Assembly (NCBI GenBank): GCA_033439795.1
Contig: JAUTDP010000010.1
Location: 248,001-312,000, forward strand
DNA length: 64,000 nt
Reading direction: 5' to 3'
Source of the DNA: Sordaria brevicollis
Taxonomy: Eukaryota; Ascomycota; Sordariomycetes; Sordariales; Sordariaceae
Within the stretch, counting starts at the first letter, position 1. Each line of letters opens with the position of its first letter. Shown here one piece after another: positions 46,782-59,740 of the stretch. A model generated the notes under the pieces. The model was not told the DNA's origin, ran no database searches, and saw only the letters and a list, made by a program, of their open reading frames with translations. The translations under genes were made by a program, and so were the position numbers.

Positions 46782-47646
46782 CTATAGCCGGTCGTCGGAC
46801 TTCTTCCACCCTACTGTCGATGTAACTCCACCGACGGCCCCAAGGATGTTGTCCACCACGGACTTGATCAGGCCCTGGCCTCGTCTCGCTTTTGTACCAT
46901 CACCACCAACGCCGCCGGCGCTGCCGCTTGAAGAGGCCTCGTTACCCATCGTAGGCAAAACATTGTCACTTGCGGACAAGCTGACAAAGAGGGCGAAGGG
47001 CACCAGCCATACGCAAATGCCAAAGTAGGACGCGATCTCGGTAAAGGTCGGGACATTGGCGGGCATGTCGTAGTAAGAGGTCATGTTTTGGATGGCGCGC
47101 TCTTGGTGGCCTGAAAAGTGCTTAAACCACAGGTAATGGTTGACGAGAACGAGGCCTGGCAGGGACAGCGAATGTCAGCATAGGCACACGGGACGAAGGA
47201 GTGGGTGGGAAGGGACGTGTTCGGTCAAACCTACCGCATGACAACAGGAACAGCGGGTCCGTCAACTTCACATAGGGGAACCTCCGCATATTACCCAAGT
47301 AGACGACATGGGAGCCGACACTGAGGAGGGTCAGGAAGAAGGGGAATCGGTCGACGAGGCATAGCAGTAGTTGGATGACGATGATGGTGTAGATGAGTCG
47401 AGTAAGGAAGCGCTTAGCAACAACGGTATGTTCTTCGACGACTTCTGACAGGTAGTAGAGACCCGAGGCTGTAAGGCAATGGACGCCTTGTTAGCAAAGC
47501 AAAGCAAAGATGCATGCCGGTCCCCCGCAGGAGCTTCAGTTCCACTTGGAGGAGAAGGGGCAAGAGTAAGACGTACCGATAGCTAGGGTCAGGAAACAGA
47601 AGCCCACAATGGAGCCGAGATAGCCAACAAGAGGCAGAATCCACAT
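46782..47646 (-). CDS. svp26: SVP26/TEX261-family ER-Golgi membrane protein
   Basis: Join on the minus strand: 47646-47577, 47468-47235, 47155-46782; 225 aa, close to the 228 aa of yeast Svp26. Introns: 47469-47576 (108 nt, donor GTACGT) and 47156-47234 (79 nt, donor GTAGGT). The start encodes MWILPLVGYLGSIVGFCFL, the first membrane helix. Exon 2 encodes ASGLYYLSEVVEEHTVVAKR, the strongly conserved family signature, then SVGSHVVYLGNMRRFPY. Exon 3 continues LVLVNHYLWFKHF, then YYDMPANVPTFTEIASYFGICVW. Four membrane helices are expected. In yeast this protein sorts type II glycosyltransferases into COPII vesicles between ER and early Golgi. The tail is Gly/Ser-rich and ends KKSDDRL. It is the last intact gene before the RIP-mutated block. 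Confidence 0.93.
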
Positions 47647-47911
47647 CTTGACAAGGCTTTGGGATGTAGTTATACGGGCATAATATGGAGACTGGATGGT
47701 CGTTGTGGTGGTGGGTGGTGGGTGGTGTGGAGGTCGGATCGAATGGCACTCGCGAGTGTTAAGGATCCAGATGTTGTTTCTGGAGAAAGCTCAAGGCTGC
47801 GGTGGTGAACTCTATAATAGAGCTAAGGTATGGAGCTCCTGTCCCGGTCCCTATTTCCAGGTTCCAAGAGCCGTCACTGCTCTACTTGGGGGTGGGCGTG
47901 CGGCCTTGGGA

Positions 47912-47954
47912 CCTTTTGCCCACCCCTCTTTAGTAAGAGGGGGTGGACAAAAGG
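47912..47954. repeat. Near-perfect 19-20 bp hairpin at the edge of the AT-rich block
   Basis: The left arm CCTTTTGCCCACCCCTCTT (47912-47930) pairs with the right arm AAGAGGGGGTGGACAAAAGG (47935-47954), with one mismatch and one extra base, around the 4-nt loop TAGT. A third related arm, GGGGGTGGGC, lies just upstream at about 47888-47897. It lies 270 bp upstream of the SVP26 start and about 50 bp before composition turns AT-rich. It may be a transposon end or an old foldback. Confidence 0.7.
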
Positions 47955-48969
47955 CGCTACCTAGACTAGGCGACCCCCATGGCGGGATGGAATTAACGCA
48001 CCCGAGCGCCACCAAAAGTCCCAAATACATCTAGATAAGTATATAAATTTAGAAACGTATAGCGACTAATAAGACTTCAATATAACTTTTATATACAAAC
48101 TCTATATTAAAATAATATTTATCCCTCCTTACGCCCTTAAGAAATATAAATTCAATTACTATTTACGAAGTACTAATGACTTAAATATATATAATTTAAA
48201 ACGAAATAAATTAAAAGTTAGACGGAAAAAAAGATTTAAGAACGAAATGAATAAAAATCAAAATAGAAATAAAGATAAAAGAAGTAAATAAAAATAATTA
48301 AATAAATCGAGGATAAATTGCTAACGACTAATACGATTTAATTGCTTTTTTTCCTATTAATAATTTTAATAATATTAATAGCGATTATAAATAATAAAAA
48401 CTACTTCGGTATAAATATTAGGAAGTTTCCGCGAAATTACGCTTAATTTCTACGAAGTTATTAAAATTTATTTATACTGATATATATTTATAAATATATA
48501 TAAATATTTAATACAAATCGCGAAGTTTCTAAGAAATTTACTAAAAGAATGAATATAGATTTATTTTTTTATTATAGGTTGTATATAATAGGTACGAAAA
48601 CTTCCCGTACCGCCTAGAAGGTTTACCGCCGATTGAAATTTCGGATTAATGCGTTAATTCCTCCGGCGTAAATTATATTTAATTAATATTTAATTAAATA
48701 TTTACTAATTTCGAATTAATTATAGGGTAAATTAATATTAACCGCCGAAATTATTTATAGAGAGATCTTTTATTATTATTTAATTTCCCCGGGCTAATTC
48801 TATTATTATTAAAATCCCTTTAAAAAGCGCAACGTTTTAAAAAATTATTACGCTATTTATTATTAAATTACGTTCACTATTAAGAATAAAAATAGTAAAA
48901 TAATTTTAAACCCTAATAATTGCCCTAATTAATTAAAAATTATTAAAATTATAAGTAAGTATTTTCGAA

Positions 48970-49013
48970 AGGTTTATAAAGGGTTTATAAAAGGTTTATA
49001 AAGGGTTTATAAA
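48970..49013 (+). repeat. 11-bp tandem repeat, four copies
   Basis: Four alternating copies of (A/G)GGTTTATAAA, period exactly 11 bp, followed by related shorter elements (AAAGGTTTTTAAA). Confidence 0.8.
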
Positions 49014-49369
49014 AAATTAGGAAAATTTTTAGAAAAGGTTTTTAAAAGCTTTCTAAACGCGTAATAACTTCGAATTAATATTTATTTTACTAAAATAGTA
49101 CGCCCGCTATAATTACTTCTTTATATATAACGCTAATTCCTACGCCGATTATATTAATTCTTTCGTTTCTATTAAAATAGGAATTTTATTTCTAACGAAA
49201 AGAAGGTAAAAATATTAATTAGAACGTATTGAAGCGGTTATCGTAAATTAAATTAAAAGTAAAAATATTTTAATTAAAATCCTATTAAAATTTTAATAAC
49301 TTTTGGCCAACCCCTAATTAATACGTTAATAATTATATAATTTACCGCTATTTAGACCGCTATAACCGC

Positions 49370-50020
49370 TATTATTAAGCGCGCTTAAATTAAAATTAAT
49401 ATTATAATCGACCTAGTCCTCGACGTTATAGTATTTAAAAAGAAATATAGATAGCCCTTAAAGAAAAATTTTAACGGTCCCCTTTTAAACGATTATAAGA
49501 AGTTATACCGCGATTTTTTAAAGACCGACGCTAATTGGGAGTCTACTTTCGACCTTTTAACTACCGATAGCAAATTCTACGAAGTTTATAAGAATAAAGG
49601 ACGTAAATAATTTGAAATTAAACGTTTAATAACTTTTTATTAATTAATAAATTTAAATATCGTATATAACTTTGAAGATTTTCGCTATAGTCGTAATAAT
49701 AAGGATTTTATAAATTATAATATTTCGGCTTTCTTTTAATATACTTTTAATTAAACTTTAAATATTATTTACTTTATAAATAAAGATATTTATATAAATA
49801 ATACTATTTGGAATAAGAATAAAGTAAAACGTATTATTAATAAGAATAAGAGTAAATTTACTACTTATATTAATTACCTCTACAAAAAAGAAAGCTTCCC
49901 TTTACGTTATAATAATATTATTCTTTATAAATTAAAGGAGGGAAATAAGGAGGATAATAAAGAGGAAAAACTAAAGAATTTAGAATTAATTAATGAAATT
50001 TAATTTACGCGGAGGAAAGT
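49370..50020 (+). pseudogene. RIP-degraded coding relic, unidentified
   Basis: One strand reads for several hundred bases with amino-acid-like texture (phrases such as DANWESTFDLLTTDSKFYEV) interrupted by TAA/TAG at positions expected for mutated CAA/TGG codons. It is probably part of an older transposon. I do not recognise the protein. Confidence 0.4.
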
Positions 50021-51136
50021 CGGGATAGTAGATTTACGATACTTTATATAATATTTTAAACGATTTAATTTCGAGGTTAATAAAAGCCTAGCGATATATT
50101 TTTAAAACCTTTCTTTTAGGTTTTTTAAAGGTTATAAAATTCTAAATAACCTTTTCTTTAATTTTAAGAATTATAATTCGAAATAAATATATAATAATTT
50201 CCAAAATTTAAATTCCTAAATCAATTTTTATAAAGATGTGTCTTAATTTAGAAATTTTTTTTTATTTAAATTATACTTCGCATTTTCGTAAAAAAAAAAT
50301 CTTTTTAAAAAAATTCCAATTTTCTTGAAAGATTTTAATTAGACCTTTAATATACCTTAATAAGATTTAAAAAAGGTCTTTTATCCGAAGAAATTGAAAA
50401 TTGAAATGAAATATTATTAATAATTCGAGTATTGCACTTATTCCTTCTTATAATCTATTATATAAAGGAAAGAAAAATCCAATTTAAATAAGTTTATAAT
50501 ATAATAATAAATATAATTTATAAATAAATTTATAAATAATTAAATATTTCTATATAAATTCTAGTTACGTTATTTTATATAAATATATATAATTATGAAA
50601 ATCTAGAAAAATATTAAAAAAAATTATTATTACGAAGTATAAATACTTTTTAAATAGAAATAATTTAAAGAATATTTAATATTAATTAATATATTATATT
50701 TATTAATAAAATAATTAATTTAATTTATATATAATTTATAATAAATTTCAAAACTTTATATACAGTTTATAAAATAATAATAATATAATAAATAAATATA
50801 TATAATTATTTTATTATTATTCTATAATTTTTTTTTACTAAATATAATAAAAACAAATATTAATATAAAAATTATAATAAAATAAAAGAAAGTTCTATAT
50901 TAAAAAACTTATTTATTTAAAATTTATATAAAGATATTATATATTTATTAAAGATTAATTCAAATAAATATTTTTTATAAATAAAATTATTCAAAAACCT
51001 AAAATATAGTTTAAGAATATAATATAAATAATAAATAAAATAGTAAAGTTTATATACAATTAATAAATAATAATAAATTTATAGAAATTTAAACAAAAAT
51101 TAAAATTAGGTTATAAAAGCTTAAAAAAGATTTAAA

Positions 51137-51213
51137 AAAGGGTTAGAAAAGGGTTAAGAAAGGGTTAAGAAAGGGTTAGGGAACGATTAAAGAACGGTTA
51201 AAGAACGGTTAAA
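51137..51213 (+). repeat. 11-bp tandem repeat, seven copies, next to the LTR element
   Basis: Seven units with exact 11-bp period: four of the type AAAGGGTTA(A/G)G, then three of the type GAACG(A/G)TTAAA. The array ends 12 bp before the target-site duplication of the LTR element, so it belongs to the insertion site and not the element. Confidence 0.8.
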
Positions 51214-51225
51214 CATACGCTTTTC

Positions 51226-51230
51226 TTATC
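51226..51230 (+). repeat. Target-site duplication TTATC (left)
   Basis: TTATC directly precedes the 5' LTR and recurs directly after the 3' LTR at 62576-62580. A 5-bp duplication is typical of Ty3/Gypsy integration. Confidence 0.85.
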
Positions 51231-51473
51231 TATAAAGGGAAGAAGGAAATAGGTCGAAACGAGCCACGACTCGACATTAAATCGGTCGTAGACTCACCTT
51301 CTTCTTCAGGTATTGTAAAAGTCGGGTTAGGGACGACCCGAATTAATTCCTATATATAAATAGATAGCCGAGAAGTCGAGCCTCAATTCGATCTCTCTTT
51401 TAAATTAATTATCGTATTCTATAATTATCAAATTTATTAAAGATTTTACATTATAAATTTATATTATTTAATA
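51231..51473 (+). repeat. 5' LTR, 243 bp
   Basis: It aligns without gaps to 62333-62575. It begins TATAAAGGG (from an original TG) and ends TTTAATA (from TTTGACA). Around 30 differences separate the two LTRs; all but one that I see are C/T or G/A transitions. Its outer (left) part keeps CpA sites that are mutated in the 3' LTR. Confidence 0.9.
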
Positions 51474-54400
51474 AATAATACCTAATAATAACTTTAATTA
51501 TTAATATTCTTCCTTTCTTTTAGAAATTTCGTAATAAATACTTAACCCGAAGAATCTTTTAATACTTCGGCTTAACCCCGCTTCGCGTTATTATTATTTT
51601 TTATCCTATTTTATTAGTTATTAATATTTATATTCGACCCTAAAAACCTTATAATTTAATAGGACTTTTAGTATATATTAGACTTCGTTTACGCGAATCC
51701 GGCAATATTATAATACCGAATTGTATTAAATAGCTTAAAAAAACGATTTAAAGCGGTTATTAATTCCTTACTATAATTTTTAAATATTAAATTAATATTA
51801 TTAACGTCGATTCGAATTACGAAATAATTAACGGTATTGCCCCTATATTTAACCTATTGGGGTTTAGATTATTATATTCCTAAAAGTTTTTTTAAATAAG
51901 CCGTTAAATTTATTTAAAACGATTAATCCCCTATAGTATTTTATTAAATCGAATTACGGTAAGTATAAGAATTCGTCCCGCCTACGCCCGATATTCAAAA
52001 TTCTTTTAATTAATTTAATAATTAAAACGATTTATTTTTTTAAAATAATAATAATGGTATAAAATTTAATTATAAATTTAATAACTACTTTATTTTTTTT
52101 TATTACGACGTTTTGGAGCCCGAATATATATAAAATTAAATATTATATATAAAATACGTAATTATTATAAATTTATAATATTTACTTATATTAAACTCCG
52201 GTTTATATTACCCTTATAATCCGTTATTTTCTTTAAATAAAGTAAACGTTTCCGCTTTTAAAAGCGAAATAAATACTAGCTTAAAAACCAATAAGGACGA
52301 CCCTTATATTATTTTAAGCGATAAATCCGTATTTAATTTATTATAAGTAATTAAAATTTAAATAAAGAAGTATCAAACTTCGTTTCTTTTAGGAATTTAA
52401 CGTTCTTTTACCGACGTTAATTATTAAATTAAAACCCGAATTAAATTAGAGAAGTATTAGACTTCGTTTTTTACGGGAAATCGTCGTCCTTTTACCGATA
52501 TTAATTTTTAAATTAATACCCAACCCGAATCGAAGAGGTATTTAATTTCGTTTTTTACGGGAGTTCGACGTTATTTTATTATAATTAATCGTAGGATTAA
52601 TACCGGACCCGAATTTAAAACCCGGCCCGAATCGGAGAAGCGTAATTAAATTATTACCATTATTAGTACTTTAAATATTAAAATCCGCCCCGAAGTAAAA
52701 AGATATTAATATATCGAATTTAAATTCGTTTTTAATATAACCTTTAAGTTAAAGGATATTTTATATCCGTAATTATTTAATTTTATTAAATTACGAATTA
52801 AATATTAAAACGAAATACGTTATATAATAATATAGGAAATTTAATCCTTAATATATTTATTTCGGGAATTTTCTTATATATTATAATTATTATTAATATA
52901 TACCCTACTTCGAATTAATATAAATAATAAAGAGTTTTTAAACGCCTTTAATATTTTAATTATAATATAATTTAATTTAAACCCGTAGGGGGTATTTATT
53001 TAATTTTTTATATTAATAAAAGATTTTTAGAATTATATAAAAGATTTTAAAATTTATTATAAGTTGCGGTTAATTTAAGGTAATCCGTCTCCTATATAAA
53101 TCGATACCCTATCCCCTCCTTTATTAGTTTAAATTAATAATTATATATAGCGGGAACCCCGATTATTAAATTCTCCCTTATTTTAAAAAGATTAAACCGT
53201 TAATTCGTTTAGCCTAAACCTAATTGAGAAATTTTATTAAGAAAATAATTTTAAAAATAAGCCAACGGAAAATATTAATTTAAATTTTTAAATAATTATA
53301 AAATTGGTTACGGATAACGAAAACGTTATTTAATACCGAGACTAATCCGTTATAGGGTTATTCTTCCTTTAAAATAATTTTTATCCTTAATTTAGGTTTT
53401 ATAAAATAAAATTTAATAAGTCGAAAAATAAAGGCAAAAAAGGAATTAATATAATAAAGAATTTGGAAGAAAAAATAAAAAATTAATATAAAATTACTTT
53501 TACCCCGTCCTTACCCTATTAGACTAATAAAAAAAGGGAGAAAATTTTATCCCAATTTCGTAACCCCTTTCGAAATTTTTATCCTCCCCTAATTAATTCG
53601 ATACGTCTTTTTAATAATTATTTACTAAATATAACGTTAGAAATTTCCTATAATAATTATTAATAATTAGTTTAGAATTTATTAAGCGTTCTAATTAAAT
53701 TAAATTAATTATAGTTTTAAATATTTTAAAAGCTATTATTAAATTTAATAGCTTTTTTATCGAAAATAATTAATTAAATTTTTAAATTTATAAGATTTTT
53801 AATTAATACCGTTTAAATTATATTTAAACGAAATATAAAATAATTTAATTCGGGTTTCGACCTTAGAATAAGATTTTTTAATTCTACGTTTTAAATAAAC
53901 CCTTATAATTAGGGTAGCGGTAATTCCTAATCTTAAGGACGCGGTTAAACTTAAGGTTAAAATTAAGGGGAGGATTAATTTTGGGATTAATTTATTAATT
54001 AAAGTTAAAATAGAAATTAATAAGATTAATTCGGCGGAGTTGAATTTATTATTATAATTTAAATTATAATAATAGCGACTGCTAATAATAATATTTAAAT
54101 TTTGAATTAAATCGCTATTAAATTCGCTATTAATTTTAATAGCGCTTTTAATTGTAATAATTTTAATGGAAATTTTTAAGGATAGAAAGTTAAATAAGCC
54201 GGGTTTTTTTACCTTAATATATTTGAATTTGAATATTAAAGTTATAAATATTATACGTATAAAGGGGATATTTATTATAAATCGGTTTATTTATTTTTCG
54301 AATTTATTATATTAAACGTTATAACCCTAGCCTGTATTAAATATTTATACTTTAATTTTAATAAATTATTTTATAAAGTAATTAAAATCTAATAAATAGC

Positions 54401-56889
54401 CTAATTAAATCCTTAGTAGCGAATAGTTTGCAAGGTCGATTTAGATATTTAGAAAGCTATTTTAATCGCCCGCTTTAAATTAATAAGAAATTAAATCTTA
54501 ATTAAATTCGATTTTATTAAATATTTATACGAGGATTATATTATTAATAAACCGATCCGCGTTATAGCTTTCTAAATCCTATATTAGAGTTGCGAATTTA
54601 GAAATAATAATACTTTTAATATTAATTTTTATATTTAATTCGTTATTTACCCTAATTTACGTTAATTAATTTGAGAACCGTTTTATAATATAATAATTAA
54701 TAATTTTATTAAATATATCGAATAAAAAGCCGAAACTTATCGATTTAATTTAATTTATAATTTCGGCGGCTATAATACCGATTTTAATATTCGTTTTATA
54801 AAAACCGAATTAAAAAGAAAATTTACTTTATTCGAAGATATTTATTTAATTTTATTTACCTTTAAAATATAATATTTATTTATTAATAATTTTTATTACG
54901 TTACGGCCGAATTAAATTATTAATAAACTACCCTAACCTTTATAAATATTATTATATATAGCCGCGGCTTAAATTACCCGCCCTATAATTTAAATTACCG
55001 TTTTAATTATTAGGGTAAATAGAAGTAGGATTTTGCTAACGAATCTAACCGTTAAAAGGCCCGTAGTAAAAATAAATTTTAGAAAGAGGGAAATAAAAAG
55101 TTATTTTAAATTCGCCGTTTATATAAGCGTTTTTACCGCTATTAAATTAAATCCGGCGTATACTATTCTAATAATACTTTTTTAATTAATAAAGAGTATA
55201 AAATTATTATTAATATAAGTAACGAATCCGACGAAGAAATTTATTAATTTTATATTTAAAGTTTTGAAGAATACGATTATTATTCTAATTTTAGCGAAGA
55301 GGAAGCTTTTATATTTACCGACGCCGGCGTTACGTCCGCGTCTTATTATATAATTAATAAATATAATTAGTTTTTAATTTACTTCGTACTTTTCGGTAAT
55401 TTAAAATAAATTACGTATAAAAAATACCGTTAGTAATTTAAAATTCGTCGCTATATATTCTAATACGCTTTAAATAATAATTATTATAGTTTTAAATTAG
55501 AATTATAACCTATTTAATTAAACGCCGCTATTATAATAATAATAAGCCCTAAATTAATCGGCCTTAATTTCCTTATAATTAATATTAAATTAATACCTTT
55601 TAAAGTCGAGGGAATATTATATACCTTTTTTTAAATTATAATTTAATTTACCGAATTCGGCCCCGAATATAGAATTTATATTAATATAAATTACTTTAGT
55701 ATTTTTATCGACCGAAATTTCCTTCGAGGAAGCGTTAATATCGAATTTAATAATTTAATCGAAAAGAATTTCGATATTATAGGAGGTAATATAATTTTAA
55801 AATAATAAATAAATTTTAATTTATTTATAATAAAAATAATAAATAATAAGGTAATTCGAATTAAATTCTGTATTAAAATTTAAATTATTAATAAATTCCT
55901 AGTTAAATTTTTATTTGGTACGTTTTAAACCGTCCCGAATATAATTTTAATCGATTTTAAATTTAATATAATAAAAGTCGATTCGTATTGCGGTATAGTT
56001 ATTAAAACCTATAATAAAATAAAATTAACTATTTATAAAGTTATAATTAATTATAACGTAATAATTCTATTATATTACGAAATACGAATACCTATAAATT
56101 ACGTTTATTTTAGTATTATTATATTAATTAATATATTAAAGGATTTTATATTTATATTTTAAAATAAATATATCCGTAATTATATTTTCGACGTAAATAT
56201 AGCCAAATTCATTTTAATAATAAACCTAAACCTAACCCCGATACGATTTTATAAAAATTAATAATTTGGAACGATTTAAAATATCGATTTCGATAAATAT
56301 AAATCGATTTCTTTCGATTAGGCCTAAACTATATTAATTATTATAAATAAGGAAATCGGAAAAGAGTTTAATTATATAAAGGAATTAGAGAGAATAACCT
56401 TTATATTAAATTTAAAAATTAATAGGGCGGTAAAGGAAATTATTAAATTAATTCCCGAGGATAAACCCTTAATAGAGGATAATTCGCTCCGCTTAATAAA
56501 GTAAATTTAAATTAGGACTCCGTCCTTAAGAATTAGTAAAATCGAAAATATCCCCGAAATTAAATTTAATTTTAATATTATAATTTATATAAAGGACCCG
56601 GCTTTTACCGAAAAAATTAAAATAATAATTAATAAATATAACGTTTATAATAATATTAATGCTATTATTATCAATAAGGACGAAATATTAGGTATCGATT
56701 TAATCGATGGCTAATATTATAAAAAAATCGCGTCTCGCTTATATTAATTTAATTTAAAAGATATAGAAATTTTAAACGAAACGTTTAATAAAATATACGA
56801 AGATAGAAAATTAAAATAAATAAAATGTCCTACCCCCTTTAAATACCTTTATTTTATAATTTAGAAAATAATAAATAATAAACGTAAAA

Positions 56890-57480
56890 TAAAGGTCGTT
56901 ATCGACTAACGGCTTATTAATAGGGTTATTATTAACGATTTTTACCTTTTATTAATTTAAAATTTTATTATTATTTATATACGAAGTAAGCGTTTTATTA
57001 ATATTTTTAATAATTTAGCCTTTTTTTATTAATTCTCCGTTTATCCTTATTATTATAATAAAATAATTTTAATTAACTTTAAAAGTTTAGAAAAGTTAAA
57101 CGTCGTTTTAATAAATTATAAAAATTCATTATCTTATATTTAAAAATTTATAAATAAGCGACTCCACTCCTATTAAACTTTTATAATAATTTATATTAAT
57201 AATATTATCGTTTTTAGCGATATAATTGAAGAATACTTCGCTTATATTAAAATAATTTTAAAATTATTTAAGAAAATTAATTTAAATATCGTAATAAAGA
57301 AATTATTCGTAATTTATTTATTAATTCGTTTTTTAAATTATAAAATATTAATATTCGGCCTAATAATAATCGAAAATTAAATTGCCGTAATCCGGGATAT
57401 TAAAATACCTATTAATTTAATTGATTTTAAACGTTATATTAGTATCGGTAATTTCTTTAAAAAATTCGTACCCTAATTTA
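56890..57480 (+). pseudogene. Reverse transcriptase relic
   Basis: The catalytic Tyr-x-Asp-Asp motif is readable as Tyr-Ile-Asn-Asn (57192-57203), followed by IVFSD. Both aspartate codons changed G-to-A to Asn, as RIP predicts. Upstream FKSLEKLNVVL and downstream LFKKINLNI phrases fit the palm and connection regions of fungal Gypsy elements. Confidence 0.8.
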
Positions 57481-58299
57481 TTTAAAAGGTAAGACTATTT
57501 AAAAACCGTAAAATTATATTTATAACGCAAATTAAAACGGAAAAGAAGATATTAAAGAATAAAAACTAACCCGTTCGTTAAAAATATATAAAGATAATTG
57601 CTTTTAAATTTATTTAATAGGAGAAAGAAGTTTTTAAAATTTTATAAAATTAATTTTATAAAAAGTAAATCCTTTTTTATTATTATTTAGGCCGTTAAAT
57701 ATTCTATAAAATTAATATATTATTCGAATTTAGTTTCGATTTGGTTATTTTCTATTTGAAAAATAATTCCTAGGATAGTAAATCTTTTTTTATTACGGAT
57801 ATCGAACCGATTATATTTTATAATAAGTGGTTTTCGAACGTTAAAAAGCGGTATTAGTTTATAAAATTCGAAATCGCTTATTTCGTATAAATTTATAAAA
57901 TAATAAAGTAAATTATTTAATTATATTATAAATTAATAATTATTTTTACCGATTATAAAGTAATTATTAATATCGTTCGTTAAATTACTTTAAAAATAAT
58001 AAATTTAATTAAATTTAATCCGAAGTTAATTACGGCTTTAATTTACTTATCCCAATTTAACTTCAATATATAATATATTTTTAATAAAATTAACGTAATC
58101 CTAAATACCTTATCCCAATTATTATTTAAAATACCCTACCCCGACCTAAAGGCTAATAAATTGGACGATATATAGAAAAACTCCGTATATTCAATTTATA
58201 TTTAAATAATAGACGAAATTAAGGCGGATTTCGTTAAAAACTATATAAAAGATATTTATTACTCCTAAGTTATAGAAAAACTAAAATTCTACGCCGAAA

Positions 58300-59100
58300 G
58301 AAACGCGCGTTATAATTTCCTTAAAAACCGATATTTTAAATACTAATTTTCTAAAAATAATTTATTATATTATAAGGCGTATAACAGCGTAATTCGATTA
58401 TATATACCGTATAATTATTTTAAATCAATTTTTAAAATAATTTATAACGATAAATATTATTTCGGCCCGTCCCGAATAGCGAAAGAATTAAAAGGTTTAT
58501 TAATTCTACGGCTATTACGCTAATTTAAGACGTATATTTCCTATTACCTTAAATATAATAAATTAAAGATAAATTGTAAAGCGATTCCTAATTAGTTCTA
58601 ATTCGTAATCCTTAAGCTAATTTTATATTATATAATTTATATCGATTTTATAATAGGTTTATTTAAATAGCCTTATACATTAACGATATAGGGAAAAGAG
58701 AATTTCGATTTATTTATAACGGTCGTTTACGCTTTTAATAAAAAAGTTATTTTAATTTTAAAGAAGATAATTTATTTAACGAAAGATTAAGTAAAGAAAT
58801 TCGTAACGATATTATTATTTTGCGATTAGGGCTTATTCCGCGTAATAATTAACGATCGAAATTTAAAATTCCTATCCGAAATTTAAAAAATTATATTCAA
58901 TAAATTAGGTTATAAATTAATACATATTACGGTATAATATTCTTAAATTAATAGAAAAAACGAAAAGAAAAATTAGGAAATAGAATTCGCTATTAAATAT
59001 TATACCGTTAAAAATTTCGATATATTTTAATTTAATATTTTATTAACGCTTTAATATAATATAAATAATTCCTTATTTATTTTATTAAATTTAATCCCGA
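58300..59100 (+). pseudogene. Integrase core relic
   Basis: Readable phrases: YFGPSRIAKELKGLL, then YIDFIIGL around the first catalytic Asp, and IINDRNLKFLSEI around the second. The order and spacing fit the DDE integrase core. Stops replace Trp and Gln throughout. Confidence 0.75.
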
Positions 59101-59616
59101 ACGAATTAGTATTCGGTTTTAAATTTAATATTATTTTAAATTTTATTAAATTATAAAATTTAAAAGATTATAACCTTAAAACGATATAAAAATTATATAA
59201 CTAAGAAATTAACGACGCTTTAAATTAGGCCGTTATAAAATATAAACTCTTATATAATAAATTATACCGGCTTTTATCCTTTAAAATCGGAAATAAAGTA
59301 ATAATCCGATTTTATAAAAAGTATAACCCCGTAAGCGAATTTTTACGAAAATTCGGTTAATAAAGAATCGGCCCTTTTAAAATAATATATAAAATTAACG
59401 ATTTAATTTACGAATTTAATATACTAAAAACGTAAAGGATTTATAAAGTAATTTCCTTAATATATTTTCGCGAATACCCTAAAAACGAAGATTTATTTAA
59501 TAGGAAGGGGAACGATAAGCCGGATCGTATATTTATCGAAGGAAATAATAATTAATTCTATTTTTATAAAGTAAAACGATTATTAAAATAACGAATAATT
59601 TAAATAAAGAACGGAC

Positions 59617-59740
59617 TATATATCGATTATAAAGTAAAATAAAAAGGCTATAACTATAAATCGAATATTTAAGAACCCCGTAATATAATTAGAAAAATAG
59701 GTTTTATAGAAAATAGCCGGTAATTAATTAAAGAATACAA
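59617..59740 (+). pseudogene. Chromodomain relic at the C-terminus of pol
   Basis: The frame reads YIDYKVK-stop-KGYNYKSNI-stop-EPRNI. The two stops sit where chromodomains have Trp (VKWKGY and TWEP), as expected from TGG-to-TAA changes. Chromodomains at integrase ends direct integration to H3K9-methylated chromatin. Confidence 0.75.

Noticed and set aside
51476..51482. Primer-binding site TAATACC of the LTR element
   Set aside because: Suggestive of a mutated TGGTACC/TGGTGCC but too short and altered to assign a tRNA; mentioned only in the element entry.
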